Shown: one piece after another, positions 37,067-49,592 of the stretch
Layout: every line of letters starts with the position of its first letter
Numbering within the stretch: the stretch's first letter is position 1
NCBI GenBank assembly: GCA_944321435.1
Contig: CALULH010000007.1
Location: 62,001 to 126,000 of the forward strand
DNA from: an uncultured Coriobacteriaceae bacterium
Lineage (GTDB): Bacteria; Actinomycetota; Coriobacteriia; Coriobacteriales; Coriobacteriaceae
Reading direction: 5' to 3'
Length of the DNA stretch: 64,000 nt
Program-made: the position numbers and the translations under genes
The notes under the pieces: model-generated
The model's input: only the letters and a program-made list of their open reading frames with translations
Database searches by the model: none
Told to the model about the DNA's origin: nothing

Positions 37067-37960
37067 ATGTCACACAAACCGCAGCCAACGCCCGAGGAAG
37101 TGCAGCAGCTGTTCTCGGAGCTTGATGAATCCGGCGTTTTAGCGCTGACCCCCGCTGGCCGCGAAAAGGCCCGCGAGCGCAAGGCGCGCCGCCGCGCCCG
37201 CGTGGTGGACCCTCTGTCCGGAGAGGATCCGTCAGGTTCGGTTGCTGACCGCACCATCAAACTGGCGGCGGGCATCTTTCTGCTGATCGTGCTGGTGGGC
37301 GTGGTGGGGTCTCAGGTGTGGTACGGCATCGCCCGCCGCGTGAACACCGGCAAGCTCTCGGACGAGGTCAATTACGAGACGGTGGACCGTGCGTTGCAGG
37401 GCGGCCTGGAGTGGGGTACCGGCTACACGCAGTTCCCAACCGACTACACCATTGACCTGGCGGACGAAAACGTGGGAACCATCGAGGTCAGCGTGACCGA
37501 CACCACGGCTAAAAACGAGCTCGAGCTCCTGTCCACCTCGCAGATTCAGGCCACGGCCCTTGCGACCAATGCGTTTCTCAACGACAAGATCAACCGCGTG
37601 GTGTACAACGTATCGGTTATCGTGAACGAAGACGGCGTGTTCCAGACCAGCTCGTTCTTTGGGTTCGTCCAGCCGCAGGGCAGCATCAAGTCCGCGCTGA
37701 CGTTCACGTGGACCAAGCACCAGTCCAAGGGCGCCAACGGCATCGACTGGGAGTGCCGCATCACCGGCGTTGACAAGGAAATCGCCGAGCGCATCCAGAA
37801 CCAGATCAACTCCCTGTCCTTGACGTCGGTGCTGACGAACGACGACGAGGAGAAGTCGGATAAGAAAAGCTCCGGCTCGCCGTCCGATGCCGCCATGGGC
37901 AGCGCCGCGCAGGAAGCGGCGAGCGGGGCCGCCTCCTCCGACCCCGCCTCCGAGGAATAG
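37067..37960 (+). CDS. Hypothetical single-pass membrane protein
   Basis: 297 residues. A basic cytoplasmic N-terminus (residues 1-60, REKARERKARRRAR) precedes one TM segment (about 65-86, LAAGIFLLIVLVGVVGS). The exterior domain (90-270) is beta-rich and ends in a Ser/Ala/Asp tail. No family recognised. The start is the ATG with GAAGG upstream. TATAAT at 36942 with a weak -35 may be the promoter. Type II topology is inferred from the basic residues before the helix. Confidence 0.75.
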   Translation: MSHKPQPTPEEVQQLFSELDESGVLALTPAGREKARERKARRRARVVDPLSGEDPSGSVADRTIKLAAGIFLLIVLVGVVGSQVWYGIARRVNTGKLSDEVNYETVDRALQGGLEWGTGYTQFPTDYTIDLADENVGTIEVSVTDTTAKNELELLSTSQIQATALATNAFLNDKINRVVYNVSVIVNEDGVFQTSSFFGFVQPQGSIKSALTFTWTKHQSKGANGIDWECRITGVDKEIAERIQNQINSLSLTSVLTNDDEEKSDKKSSGSPSDAAMGSAAQEAASGAASSDPASEE

Positions 37961-38006
37961 GGCGCCTGTTTGCTTATCGATTGCGTAAGGTTGAGCGAGA
38001 ACGATT

Positions 38007-38057
38007 AAAGCCCTGGATGGCTGTGGTAAAACCGCTTCCATCCAGGGCTTTTCTTTT
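38007..38057. terminator. Bidirectional terminator between convergent genes
   Basis: AAAGCCCTGGATGG pairs with CCATCCAGGGCTTTT, followed by CTTTTT on the plus strand. Confidence 0.85.
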
Positions 38058-38122
38058 TGCTTGTAGAAGACGGGTCTCTATCATCCGCCCGCTCTGCAAG
38101 CATCTCGTTTGGCTGCCTGCGC

Positions 38123-39004
38123 TTACGCCTCCAGCAGCGCGGCAATGCGTCCCAGCAGCGGCTCAAAGCTCACGCCGCGCGCCTGGAACTCGGGCTGCTT
38201 GGAGCTTACGATCATGGCGTCGTGCACAAAGTCGCATGCAAACCGCACCGATTCCTCGAGCGTCCGCCCTGCCATGATTGCGGCCAGCAGGCACGAGCAG
38301 TACAGGTCGCCGGTGCCGTGCAGCATGTACGGCAGCAGCTCGTTGCCGACCTCGAAGAAAGCCCCGTCCTGCGATCCCACAAAGTTGCGGATCTGGCCGT
38401 CGCCGCGCTGGATGCCCTTCAGCACCACGGTCTTGGTGCCCTTGGACAGGAGGCCGTCCACCAGGCGACGCGCCTCGTCGTCCGAGATGTTCTCGCCCGC
38501 CCACGCGTCGCCAATGGGCTCGTCCAGAATGATGGCCGCCTCGGTCAGGTTGGGCGTCAGGATGTCCGCACCCTCGGCCAGCTCCGCCATGGCCTGGCAC
38601 AGCTCGGGGGTGTAGGTGGGATAGACCTTGCCGTGATCGGCCATCACTGGATCAACCACGCGCAGGGCCTTGGGGTACATAGCATACAGCTCGCGGATGC
38701 GGTCCACCTGCTCGGGGGCTCCCAGGAAGCCCGAGTACACCGCGTCGATCTCCACGCCGATGTTCTTCCATGCTGCAAGGTAGTCGGGCAGGATCTCGGT
38801 GGTGTCATGCATGTACCACCCGGGGAACGCCGTGTGGCTGGAGAAAATGCCCGTGGGAACAGGGCACACGTCGCATCCTGCGGCGGAGAGGACGGGGATG
38901 GCAACGCCCAGCGAGCACTTGCCATAGCCGCACAGGTCGTGCACGGCGGCTACGCGCGGAATATACGCGCCTTCACGTTGGTAGAGAGCGGTGTTGGTTG
39001 ACAT
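38123..39004 (-). CDS. pdxY: Pyridoxamine/pyridoxal kinase
   Basis: 293-residue ribokinase-fold enzyme that phosphorylates B6 vitamers. It starts MSTNTALYQREGAY and has AAVHDLCGYGKCSLG, the PTGIFSSHTAFPG substrate loop typical of PdxY/PdxK, VVDPVMADHG, TPNLTEA and the catalytic GTGDLYCS near the C-terminus. The start is the ATG with GAAGG upstream rather than the long upstream extension. It probably supplies PLP for enzymes such as the PatB-like lyase at 49812, which is inference. Confidence 0.88.
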   Translation of the reverse strand: MSTNTALYQREGAYIPRVAAVHDLCGYGKCSLGVAIPVLSAAGCDVCPVPTGIFSSHTAFPGWYMHDTTEILPDYLAAWKNIGVEIDAVYSGFLGAPEQVDRIRELYAMYPKALRVVDPVMADHGKVYPTYTPELCQAMAELAEGADILTPNLTEAAIILDEPIGDAWAGENISDDEARRLVDGLLSKGTKTVVLKGIQRGDGQIRNFVGSQDGAFFEVGNELLPYMLHGTGDLYCSCLLAAIMAGRTLEESVRFACDFVHDAMIVSSKQPEFQARGVSFEPLLGRIAALLEA

Positions 39005-39277
39005 GGCAATGCCTTCTTTCTTCGCGGACTTATGGACCAACGAACGGAGACCACCATAGCCCTTCGCGCCGCCCGCGCAACCCTCAATCCGTTTCGAAAA
39101 GGAATGGACACATGTTGCCGAATTATCAGGTTTTCTCAATGCACGCGCATGTTTGATGGTGTTGCCGGGTCCCTGTGTTTGCCTTCCTATAATGGCCGGG
39201 CAAGAGGCCAAGCTGCGGTTGTCGTATGTGGCGGCTTCTGCTCTCATGCTGATTCGCCTGCGGGAGGTTGTGTGCGC

Positions 39278-39718
39278 ATGCGTTGTGCTATGCATAAGAC
39301 GTGTTTTTCTATGCACAAGGGTGTCCAAAACGGCTACTGGGCCCCTGTCCGGTGTGCGGCGGCTATCGTTCTGTCTGCTGCGCTTGTCGCGGACGGTGCG
39401 CTGGCACCTGCCGCTGCCTTTGCCGACACCGAGTCCGACCTTGCCGCCGCCCGCGCGCAGCTCGAGTCCATTGGGCAGCGGGTTACCGAGCTCGACGCCC
39501 AGCTGGAGAGCGCCACAGAGACCCTTACGCAGACCGATTACCAGATTTCCGAGCTTGAGACGCAGGTGTCCGATCCGCAGCCCGGAGACGTATGCACCAG
39601 CTCAACGCACTGCGGCATCTACATCGGCAACGGCCAGATGATCCACGCATCGCGTCCCGGCGTCGGCGTTGTCATCGGCTCTGTTCAAAGCAACACGATC
39701 TTTGTCCGCATGCCGTAG
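39278..39718 (+). pseudogene. NlpC/P60 protein with large in-frame deletion
   Basis: 146-residue product. It has a signal peptide ending near FADTESD and a short coiled coil (DLAAARAQLESIGQRVTELD) nearly identical to the gene at 40068, then jumps at QVSDPQPGDVC straight to the last 45 residues of that paralogue (GIYIGNGQMIHAS). The frame stays open, but the catalytic Cys block DCSGFV, the rest of the coiled coil and the Ser/Gly/Asn linker are gone. It could still be translated and secreted, but cannot be a peptidase. GGGAGG lies upstream; TATAAT near 39189 may be its -10 box. Confidence 0.75.
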
Positions 39719-39834
39719 CGTGGAATTGTCCTTGCGATACCGCCGGGCTTATCGGCGAAACCTTTGTGATCGGCGGAGTGACGCTGCTTGCCGTGGGCGT
39801 GTTCTTGGGCGAGAAGCGCCGCTTCAACCGATAG
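39719..39834 (+). pseudogene. Relict of a C-terminal cell-wall anchor
   Basis: In one frame the sequence reads CDTAGLIGE, then the hydrophobic run TFVIGGVTLLAVGVFLG, EKRRFNR and a stop. This is the layout of an LPXTG sorting signal with a degraded pentapeptide. It is in a different frame from the preceding gene and has no upstream coding sequence. The rest of the gap to 40068 holds a terminator and a TATAAT near 39967. Confidence 0.5.
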
Positions 39835-39883
39835 TTTCCGCCCGGCTGCCGCGTCGCTACGCTGCGGTTATGGAGCATGTAGG

Positions 39884-39918
39884 ACGGGGGAGGCCGTTGA
39901 CGGGCCTCCCCCGTTTTT
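39884..39918 (+). terminator. Terminator before the NlpC/P60 gene
   Basis: ACGGGGGAGGCC pairs with GGGCCTCCCCCGT and is followed by TTTT. Confidence 0.88.
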
Positions 39919-40067
39919 CATATACGCGCTTTTTCAGTGTGCTTTCCTCGGTGCTTGCAGGAGCCTTTTATAATTGAGCACCGACTTAAGATCGATACCG
40001 CACGGGTGCGCGGAGGTCTTTCGCCCGCCCGCTGCTTTCGACGATCCTTTGCAGACTGGAGGTCTGT

Positions 40068-41396
40068 ATGCATACGAGCTGGAGTTTCCAACGCGCCGCC
40101 CATGGCCGCCCGTACCGCACGGCCGGGCTTGCCCGCCGCGGCGTGGCTATCGCCCTTTCCGCGGCCTTGGCCGCAACTTCTGTAGTCGCAGCGCCCACGG
40201 CCGTTTACGCCGATACCGAGAGCGATCTCGCGGCTGCCCGCGCCAAGCTCGAGGAGATCGGCAACCGCGTGACCGAGATCAACGCCGAGCTTGAGTCTGC
40301 GGCCAACACCCTGACCGAGACCGATTACAAGATCTCGGAGATCCAGGACCAGATCTCGCAGAAGGAAACCGAGCTGAACCAGGCCCAGGAGGATCTCTCG
40401 GGCCGTCTTTCCACTGACTACAAAACGGGCGGCTCCGGCCTTTTGCAGGTGCTTTTCGGCGCCGATTCGTTTGACGAGATCGTCTCGCGCCTGTTCTACG
40501 TGAACAAGGTCGCCGCTTCCGACGCGGCAGCCATCGACGAGGTGGCGCAGCTCAAGGGTGAGCTCGAGACCCAGCAGGCATCGCTTGAGACCACGCGCAA
40601 CGAGCAGGCTCAGAACGTCGAGAACCTGCAGTCCTCGGTTGACGAGCTCAACAGCCAGCAGGCGGAAGCGTCCAACCTGGTGAACTCGCTCGACGCGCAG
40701 CTGCAGGAGGAGCTTGCCGCGGAGGCCGCGCGCAACGCCGCGCTCCAGGCTGCCGTTGAGGCCAGCCAGGCTGAGAACGTGCCCGACCAGAACACCAACG
40801 CCGACAACGGCAACGGCGGCTCTGGCAACAGCGATAACGGCAATAGCGGCAACACCGATAACGGCGGATCCTCCAACAACAACGGCGGCTCCAGCAATTC
40901 GGGCAACTCCAACAACTCTAATAATTCCGGCAACACCGGTAATTCAGGGAATACGGGCAACGCCGGCAACTCTGGCAACAGCGGCAATTCGAGCAACTCC
41001 GGAAACAACGGGGGCAGCTCCAACGGCGGAAACTCGGGCGGCGGTTCGTCCAGCAATACGCCGAGCTACAATCCCTCCACGGGCAACGCGGTGGTTGATC
41101 GCGCGTACTCCAAGCTGGGCAGCGCGTACGTATGGGGCGCCTGCGGCCCTAACGCGTTCGACTGCTCGGGCTTTGTGAGCTACTGCCTCACGGGCAGCTA
41201 CACGCGCCTGGGAACCACCTATACCTTTATGAACTGGCCGCAGGTTTCCAACCCGCAGCCGGGCGACGTGTGCGTGCGCTCTACCCATACGGGCATCTAC
41301 ATTGGCAATGGCCAGATGATCCACGCTTCCAGCCCCCGCACGGGCGTTATCATCGGTCCGGTTCAGTCCGGCATGATCTACGTCCGCCGTCCGTAG
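40068..41396 (+). CDS. Secreted NlpC/P60 peptidoglycan hydrolase with coiled coil and SGN linker
   Basis: 442 residues, GGAGGTC before the ATG. Signal peptide to about residue 48 (cleavage near VYADTES). Long coiled coil (50-240) of the PcsB/CwlO type. A Ser/Gly/Asn linker of about 90 residues (245-335). NlpC/P60 domain (340-442) with catalytic Cys in FDCSGFVSYC near residue 366 and His in RSTHTGIYIG. The coiled coil suggests regulation by an FtsEX-like partner, not present here. It probably cuts stem peptides at division. A terminator follows. Confidence 0.9.
   Translation: MHTSWSFQRAAHGRPYRTAGLARRGVAIALSAALAATSVVAAPTAVYADTESDLAAARAKLEEIGNRVTEINAELESAANTLTETDYKISEIQDQISQKETELNQAQEDLSGRLSTDYKTGGSGLLQVLFGADSFDEIVSRLFYVNKVAASDAAAIDEVAQLKGELETQQASLETTRNEQAQNVENLQSSVDELNSQQAEASNLVNSLDAQLQEELAAEAARNAALQAAVEASQAENVPDQNTNADNGNGGSGNSDNGNSGNTDNGGSSNNNGGSSNSGNSNNSNNSGNTGNSGNTGNAGNSGNSGNSSNSGNNGGSSNGGNSGGGSSSNTPSYNPSTGNAVVDRAYSKLGSAYVWGACGPNAFDCSGFVSYCLTGSYTRLGTTYTFMNWPQVSNPQPGDVCVRSTHTGIYIGNGQMIHASSPRTGVIIGPVQSGMIYVRRP
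40795..41065 (+). repeat. Ser/Gly/Asn-coding repeat tract
   Basis: Irregular repeats encoding NSGN and GGSSN units inside the NlpC/P60 gene. Such tracts often vary in length between strains. Confidence 0.7.
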
Positions 41397-41433
41397 CCAC
41401 AAGACGCCGCATAGCGCACCGGCAACGCAGCCT

Positions 41434-41471
41434 AAGCGCCGCAGCATGTTTACGCTGCGGCGCTTTGCTTT
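41434..41471 (+). terminator. Terminator after the NlpC/P60 gene
   Basis: AAGCGCCGCAGC pairs with GCTGCGGCGCTT and is followed by TGCTTT. Confidence 0.8.
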
Positions 41472-41612
41472 ACTTGCAGCAAGGTTCGGACGGCGCGACC
41501 CTGCCCGCGCCTGTTGATTTGACGCATGCTCCGCGCTTTTCTCGCGTAACGCTATAATCTATAGAGTTCTACCTTTAAGCCGGTACCGAGAGACCGAGAA
41601 GGAGCGTGAGAG

Positions 41613-42990
41613 ATGCAGCACAACGCTGGCGCTACAACCGCCGAGCAGCCCTTGGCTGAGCGCATTCTTTCCCAAACAACCAAAGGAACCCCGCGACCCT
41701 GTATGCTTGTTTTAGCAGACGGGGCCGTTTTTTACGGGCGCGCATGCGGCGCCCAGGGCGAGGCAACGGGCGAGATCTGCTTCAACACCTCGCTTGAGGG
41801 CTATCTGGAGGTCTTGACCGATCCCAGCTACGCCGGCCAGATCATCACCATGACCTACCCGCAGATCGGCAATTACGGCGTTAACCTTGAGGACGTGCAG
41901 TCCGCCAAGCCGGCGCTGCGCGGCATGGTGGTGCACGATATGTGCCGCACCCCTCATAACTGGCGCTCTGACATGAGCGTCCCCGAATTTCTCGAGAAGC
42001 ACGGCATCGTGGCCATCGAGGGTGTCGACACCCGCGCGCTGACCCGCCATATCCGCGATTTCGGCGCCCAGACCGCCATCATCTCAACCGAGGACCTCGA
42101 TCCGGCCTCGCTCAAGGCAAAGGTCGACGCCGCCCCCTCCATCGTGGGGATCAACTTGGCGCGCACCGTGAGCTGCGATGAGCCGCATTCCTTTGCGGCG
42201 GACGCGCTGCCGGCGAGCCAGGCGTTTGCGGTGGCCGCTCCGGCCGAGCCGCGTTACAAGGTCGTGGCGTACGACTGTGGCGCCAAGCTCTCCATCCTGC
42301 AGAACCTGGTGCGCGCCGGCGCCGAGCTTACCGTGGTGCCGTGGAACACCCCTGCCGCGGACGTGCTGGCCATGAGCCCCGACGGCGTTTTCCTTTCCAA
42401 CGGCCCTGGTGACCCGGATGCCGTGGAGGAGACGTACACCCAGGTCAAGCAGCTCATTGGCAAGGTGCCCGTCTTCGGCATCTGCCTGGGCCACCAGATG
42501 GTCAGCCTTGCCTGCGGCGGCAAGATGGAGAAGCTCAAGTTCGGCCACCGCGGCGGCAACCAGCCGGTCATGAACCTTATCTCCGGCCGTGTGGAGATCA
42601 CGGCGCAGAACCACGGCTTCGGCCTCATCTTCCCCAGCCTGGGCGATTTGATCCCCGAGCTTTCCGGCGGCGTGTCCGAGCATCCTGCCGACGGCGACCT
42701 GCGCTTCTGGGTCGAGAAGCACGTTGCGCCCGTGGTGCGCAACGACGCGTTCGGCCGTATCCGGCTGACGCACGTGAACCTGAACGACGGCACCTGCGAG
42801 GGCATCCAGCTGCTCGACCAGCCGTGCTTCTGCGTGCAGTACCACCCGGAGGCTTCGCCGGGCCCCACCGACGCGCACTACCTCTTCACGGCGTTTACGC
42901 GCCTGATGGACGGGGATCCGGATTATCTGAACATCGACATCTCGAAGGACCGCCTGGCTGGGTGGCACTTCTCCAGCGAGGAGGTTGCAC

Positions 42991-42998
<8 letters not shown>
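41613..42998 (+). CDS. carA: Carbamoyl-phosphate synthase small subunit
   Basis: Glutamine amidotransferase subunit, 461 residues against about 380 in E. coli. The CPSase_sm domain follows a 28-residue extension. The GATase domain has the nucleophile elbow FGICLGHQ and the His/Glu pair in YHPEASPGP. An extra segment of about 40 residues separates AQNHGF from RLTHVNL, and there is a C-terminal extension. AAGGAG precedes the ATG; TATAAT lies at 41553. It overlaps carB by 8 bp. Confidence 0.96.
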
Positions 42999-46275
<3,277 letters not shown>

Positions 46276-46446
46276 GGTTGATGCTGCGGCCTGCGGGAAG
46301 GCCCTAGATTGCCGCGAAAGCGGACGCATATGCACCTAACGGTGATGCGCGACGCTTGAACGGCAAAGGAGGGCTTTCCCGCGACCCTCGCTGACTGGTT
46401 CCTCTATTCCGGGCGGTTAGGGTCGTGCCGCGCCCGGGCGCGCAAA

Positions 46447-46512
46447 AAAGCGTCGCACACCTTACATGAAGGGGCTCAAAACAGCCCTCTCATGTAAGGT
46501 GTGCGACGCTTT
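46447..46512. repeat. 23-bp-arm inverted repeat after carB
   Basis: Perfect arms 46447-46469 and 46490-46512 (AAAGCGTCGCACACCTTAC) with an inner AGGGGCT/AGCCCT hairpin. It lies between convergent genes and may also terminate transcription. Confidence 0.75.
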
Positions 46513-46546
46513 CTGATGGAGCAACGCATGGGGACGTGCTTATCGC

Positions 46547-46858
46547 CTATCCCAAAGTGACGGCGGTGCCGGTGGTACTGGTCATGATCATACCCTCAAA
46601 GGTCTCGTACCCCACGGAGACGCCCACTACGGCGTCTGCGCCGAGGCGTTCGGCGCGTTCGCACATCTCGCCAAGCGCCTCATTGCGTGCGCGCTGCATT
46701 TCCTCCTCATAACCCGAGGAGCGCCCGCCCACAAGGTTGCGTATCCCCGCGCCGATATCGCGGAACATGTTGATGCCCGATACGGTCTCGCCGGTGACAA
46801 TGCCCAGGTACCCGGTAATGCGCTGGCCCTCTATGCTGGGGGTGGTGGTGACGATCAT
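46547..46858 (-). CDS. YbjQ/UPF0145 family protein
   Basis: 103 residues starting [19 protein letters not shown] with the family core [14 protein letters not shown] and C-terminal beta strand [18 protein letters not shown] precedes the ATG at 46858. Family members form oligomeric beta rings; function is not known. It lies 79 bp downstream of the nitroreductase gene on the same strand. Confidence 0.9.
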   Translation of the reverse strand: MIVTTTPSIEGQRITGYLGIVTGETVSGINMFRDIGAGIRNLVGGRSSGYEEEMQRARNEALGEMCERAERLGADAVVGVSVGYETFEGMIMTSTTGTAVTLG

Positions 46859-46937
46859 GATGCGCTCCTTTCCCAGTGCCTTTCCGCGCTTGCCCCGCGC
46901 GCGTCGCGGAGCGTGGCGCGGCTTGTATCTGCGTCGT

Positions 46938-47468
46938 TTACTCCGTAGCGTCGGGGTACTGCTCCTTGAAGAAAAGCGCATTCAGGGGCTGGCTTTCCTC
47001 ATGCAGGTGTGCCGGATGGCTCTCCGGGCCAGGGTAGCCCATGGGCATAATAGACACAATGCGCAGGTTGCGCGGGATATGGAACTGACGGCGCAGCTCG
47101 GGAGGGTCGATAAGCCCTACCCAGCAGCTGTGGACGCCCAGCTCCTGGGCCTGCAGCATCATGTGCGTGCCCACGATGGAGATATCGATGATGCCAAAAT
47201 CCACTACGTCGGGGTTGTGCGACGCCACGTTCATGTCGTAAGCAAGGACGAACACGCACGGCGCGCCGAAACGGCAGTTGCTGGCACGGTCGATCTTCTC
47301 CAGCCCCTCGGGGCTCTGCACTACTAAGATGCGCTGCGGCTGCAGGTTGCGCGCGGTGGGCGCCAACCGCCCCGCTTCCATGATGGCTTCGATCTTCTCA
47401 GGCTCAACGGGGTTGGGGGCAAAATGCCGTTCGGAGAAGCGCTCGGCGATAAGTTCGGAAAACGCCAT
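46938..47468 (-). CDS. Nitroreductase family protein
   Basis: 176-residue FMN-dependent oxidoreductase-type protein. It starts [16 protein letters not shown] and has the FMN-contact [15 protein letters not shown], and GYPGPESHP near the end. It is shorter than classic NfsB (217) and lacks its extended middle helices, as in the small nitroreductase subgroup. The start is at the ATG with GGGAG upstream. Substrate unknown. Confidence 0.88.
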   Translation of the reverse strand: MAFSELIAERFSERHFAPNPVEPEKIEAIMEAGRLAPTARNLQPQRILVVQSPEGLEKIDRASNCRFGAPCVFVLAYDMNVASHNPDVVDFGIIDISIVGTHMMLQAQELGVHSCWVGLIDPPELRRQFHIPRNLRIVSIMPMGYPGPESHPAHLHEESQPLNALFFKEQYPDATE

Positions 47469-47690
47469 AGAAGCTCCCTTCAGTAGGACTGCGGGTCCTA
47501 GGCCCCGCAAGCGTTGCCGTTGAGGGCCTTATACCCGCAGCGCGCAGCGGAGCGGCAATTGTGCGCAACCTGCGCACGCGACGTGAAGGTTTCTCCAAGG
47601 AACACCGCCCGCACCCGGCAGCTGGTACCTCCCGATATACTGAAAGGCTGTGTGCGCAACTGCAGACAGATTCCAGGGAGGAGCCCAGCT

Positions 47691-48368
47691 ATGGAAGCTG
47701 CCTTTTACGACTTCATCAGCCAGTTCGGTTACTTCGCCGTCGGCGCGCTGATCTTCATCGAGAACGTGTTCCCGCCCATTCCCAGCGAGGTCATTCTGCC
47801 GCTGTCGGGCTTTTTCACCACCACGACCGAGATGGTCCTGCCGTTGGTTATCGTGGCCGCGACCATTGGCTCGGTGACGGGCGCGTTCATTCTCTACGGC
47901 ATTGGCTACGTGCTCAACCGCGAGCGTCTCATGCGCTTCTTCAACACCAAGCCCATGCGCCTTCTGGGATTCAAGGGATCGGATATTTCCAGCGCCATCG
48001 ATTGGTTTGACCGCAAGGGCCAGGCCTCGGTGCTGATCTGCCGGTGCGTGCCGGTGGTGCGCAGCCTGATCTCCATTCCCGCGGGCGTGGCGCGTATGAA
48101 CGTGGCCAAGTTCTCGCTGTTCACCTTCGTGGGGTCTGCCGTGTGGAACACGGTGCTCTGCACCTTGGGCGCGGCGGCCGGCAGCGCGTGGCAGACGGTG
48201 TCCGAGCAGGCCGAATGGGTGTCCGATATCGTGAAGTACGTCATTATCGCGCTCGTTGTCGTGGTGGCCGTCTTCTGGATCATAAAGCGCATCATCCCCA
48301 ACTTGCGCGGTGAGGGCGATAAGGACGAGACGCCCGAGCAGGGTGCCGGCGCCCACTTCAAGAAGTAG
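47691..48368 (+). CDS. DedA family membrane protein
   Basis: 225 residues with the SNARE-associated/DedA core: NVFPPIPSEVILPLSGF, and after two TM helices RCVPVVRSLISIPAGVARMN, which holds the conserved arginines and glycines. About five hydrophobic segments and a charged tail. DedA proteins affect membrane lipid flipping and envelope stress; specificity is not visible. GGGAGG lies upstream of the ATG. Confidence 0.92.
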   Translation: MEAAFYDFISQFGYFAVGALIFIENVFPPIPSEVILPLSGFFTTTTEMVLPLVIVAATIGSVTGAFILYGIGYVLNRERLMRFFNTKPMRLLGFKGSDISSAIDWFDRKGQASVLICRCVPVVRSLISIPAGVARMNVAKFSLFTFVGSAVWNTVLCTLGAAAGSAWQTVSEQAEWVSDIVKYVIIALVVVVAVFWIIKRIIPNLRGEGDKDETPEQGAGAHFKK

Positions 48369-48407
48369 CGTCTGCGGAACATTCGCGCAATACCGAGCGG
48401 CGTTTGC

Positions 48408-49049
48408 CTATGCGCCTTGGTCAGCCTTGCTCGCTCTCTTTGCAGCGCGGCGCTTCTCGCGCAAGGCTGCAAAGAAGGCCTTGAGCTGCGCCGCGCATTC
48501 GTTCTGAAGTACGCCGCCGGTCACGGCGAACTCGTGGTTCAGGCGGGGGTCATGACTTACGTCGTATAACGTGCCGAGTGCGCCTCCTTTGGGGTCGTAT
48601 GCGCCAAATACGCAGCGGTCTATGCGTGCGTTGATCATGAGCCCCGAGCACATGAGGCAGGGTTCGAGCGTGACGTAAACCGTGCAGCCGGTCAGCCGCC
48701 AGCGCCCGAGCGTGCGGGACGCTTGGATCAAGGCCGAGAACTCGGCGTGAGCCGAGGGGTCGGCGTCCGTTTCGCGTAGGTTGTGCGCGCGGGCGATAAC
48801 CTCGCCATTGCATACAACCACGGCGCCGATGGGCACTTCGCCCAGAGCCGCCGCCCGCGCAGCCTCGTCGAGGGCCAAGCGCATATAGCGTTCGTCATCC
48901 AGGAATTGGGTGGATGAGATGGGCGGTTCCTGAGCTGCGGCGGGATTCGTCGGCGCATCGTCCTCTTTCTTTGCAACCACTGTGTTGCCGCCTTCCTGGG
49001 CGCACAACGGGGTCGGCGTGTCTTGGGCAATGCGGAGGGTATCGGTCAT
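48408..49049 (-). CDS. tadA: tRNA-specific adenosine deaminase
   Basis: Deaminates A34 to inosine in tRNA-Arg(ACG). 213 residues. The first 50 are a non-conserved extension. The catalytic zinc motifs are intact: SAHAEFSAL (H, E) and LEPCLMCSG (PCxxC), with NARIDRCVFGAYDPKGG following. It reads toward dedA (convergent). GGGAG lies upstream of the ATG. Confidence 0.94.
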   Translation of the reverse strand: MTDTLRIAQDTPTPLCAQEGGNTVVAKKEDDAPTNPAAAQEPPISSTQFLDDERYMRLALDEAARAAALGEVPIGAVVVCNGEVIARAHNLRETDADPSAHAEFSALIQASRTLGRWRLTGCTVYVTLEPCLMCSGLMINARIDRCVFGAYDPKGGALGTLYDVSHDPRLNHEFAVTGGVLQNECAAQLKAFFAALREKRRAAKRASKADQGA

Positions 49050-49114
49050 GGCTCCCGTTCCTTTTGCGAAGCGCGGCGTGTTCTGCCTTCTGTTACGGTA
49101 TCATTATGCGTTAC

Positions 49115-49204
49115 GGAGAGATGGCAGAGCGGTTGAATGCGGCGGTCTTGAAAACCGTTGGGCGCGTGAGCGTCTCGAGGGTTCGAATCCCTCTCTCTCC
49201 GCCA
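49115..49204 (+). tRNA. tRNA-Ser (anticodon TGA)
   Basis: 90 nt class II tRNA with encoded CCA. The acceptor GGAGAGA pairs with TCTCTCC, the anticodon is TGA in TCTTGAAAA, with a long variable arm. Its 3' end plus terminator are duplicated at 49378-49460. Confidence 0.97.
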
Positions 49205-49217
49205 TGAGCCCGTATCG

Positions 49218-49256
49218 GCGCCTGGGGCCACACGGCCCGAGGCGCCTTTTCCATGC
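49218..49256 (+). terminator. Terminator after tRNA-Ser(TGA)
   Basis: GGCGCCT plus GGGCC pair with GGCCC plus AGGCGCC, followed by TTTT. A second copy lies in the duplicate at 49412-49446. Confidence 0.75.
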
Positions 49257-49261
49257 GGGGC

Positions 49262-49460
49262 AGAGGGATTCGAACCCTCGTGAGGGCGCGGAGCTGAGGG
49301 AACGCGAAGCGTTTCCCAGCGTAGCGCGCAAGGGGGCCTTGGCCCCCGCAGCGTGCGCGGGTTGCCGGGCAATCCGCCGAATCCCTCTCTCTCCGCCATG
49401 AGCTCGTATCGGCGCCTGGGGCCACGCAGCCCCAGGCGTCTTTTCCATACGGGGCAGAGG
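49262..49460 (+). repeat. tRNA-Ser-tail element B (inverted copy, hairpin, direct copy)
   Basis: A 19-base inverted copy of the tRNA T arm (49262-49280), about 100 bases of GC-rich hairpins, then an 83-base direct copy of the tRNA 3' end and terminator (49378-49460, original 49184-49266, few mismatches). The ends read GAGGGATTCG and CGAATCCCTC as in element A. Confidence 0.78.
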
Positions 49461-49545
49461 CCCAATAATCCTTGGGGAAACGCCGATTAGGGCGTCCGCG
49501 GGCTCTTGCCCCGAGGCTTCGGAGCCGCCCTTCCCATCGTTCCTG

Positions 49546-49574
49546 TTGTTTTCGGCTTACCCGTTAAGTATACA
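49546..49574 (+). promoter_or_regulatory. Conserved promoter, copy B
   Basis: TTGTTT (49546-49551), 17-bp spacer, TATACA (49569-49574). Same boxes, spacing and upstream CATCGTTCCTG as copy A. Confidence 0.6.
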
Positions 49575-49592
49575 AATATGGTAGTAATTGCC

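Noticed and set aside
39032..39277. Upstream extension of the short NlpC/P60 gene
   Set aside because: It would put 82 unrelated residues before a clear signal peptide and would read through the likely promoter.
39005..39328. N-terminal extension of the pyridoxamine kinase
   Set aside because: No homology before MSTNTALY, and a ribosome site supports the ATG at 39004.
49046..49465. Minus-strand frame across tRNA-Ser(TGA) and its tail copy
   Set aside because: Same antisense-tRNA artefact as at 21379-21816.
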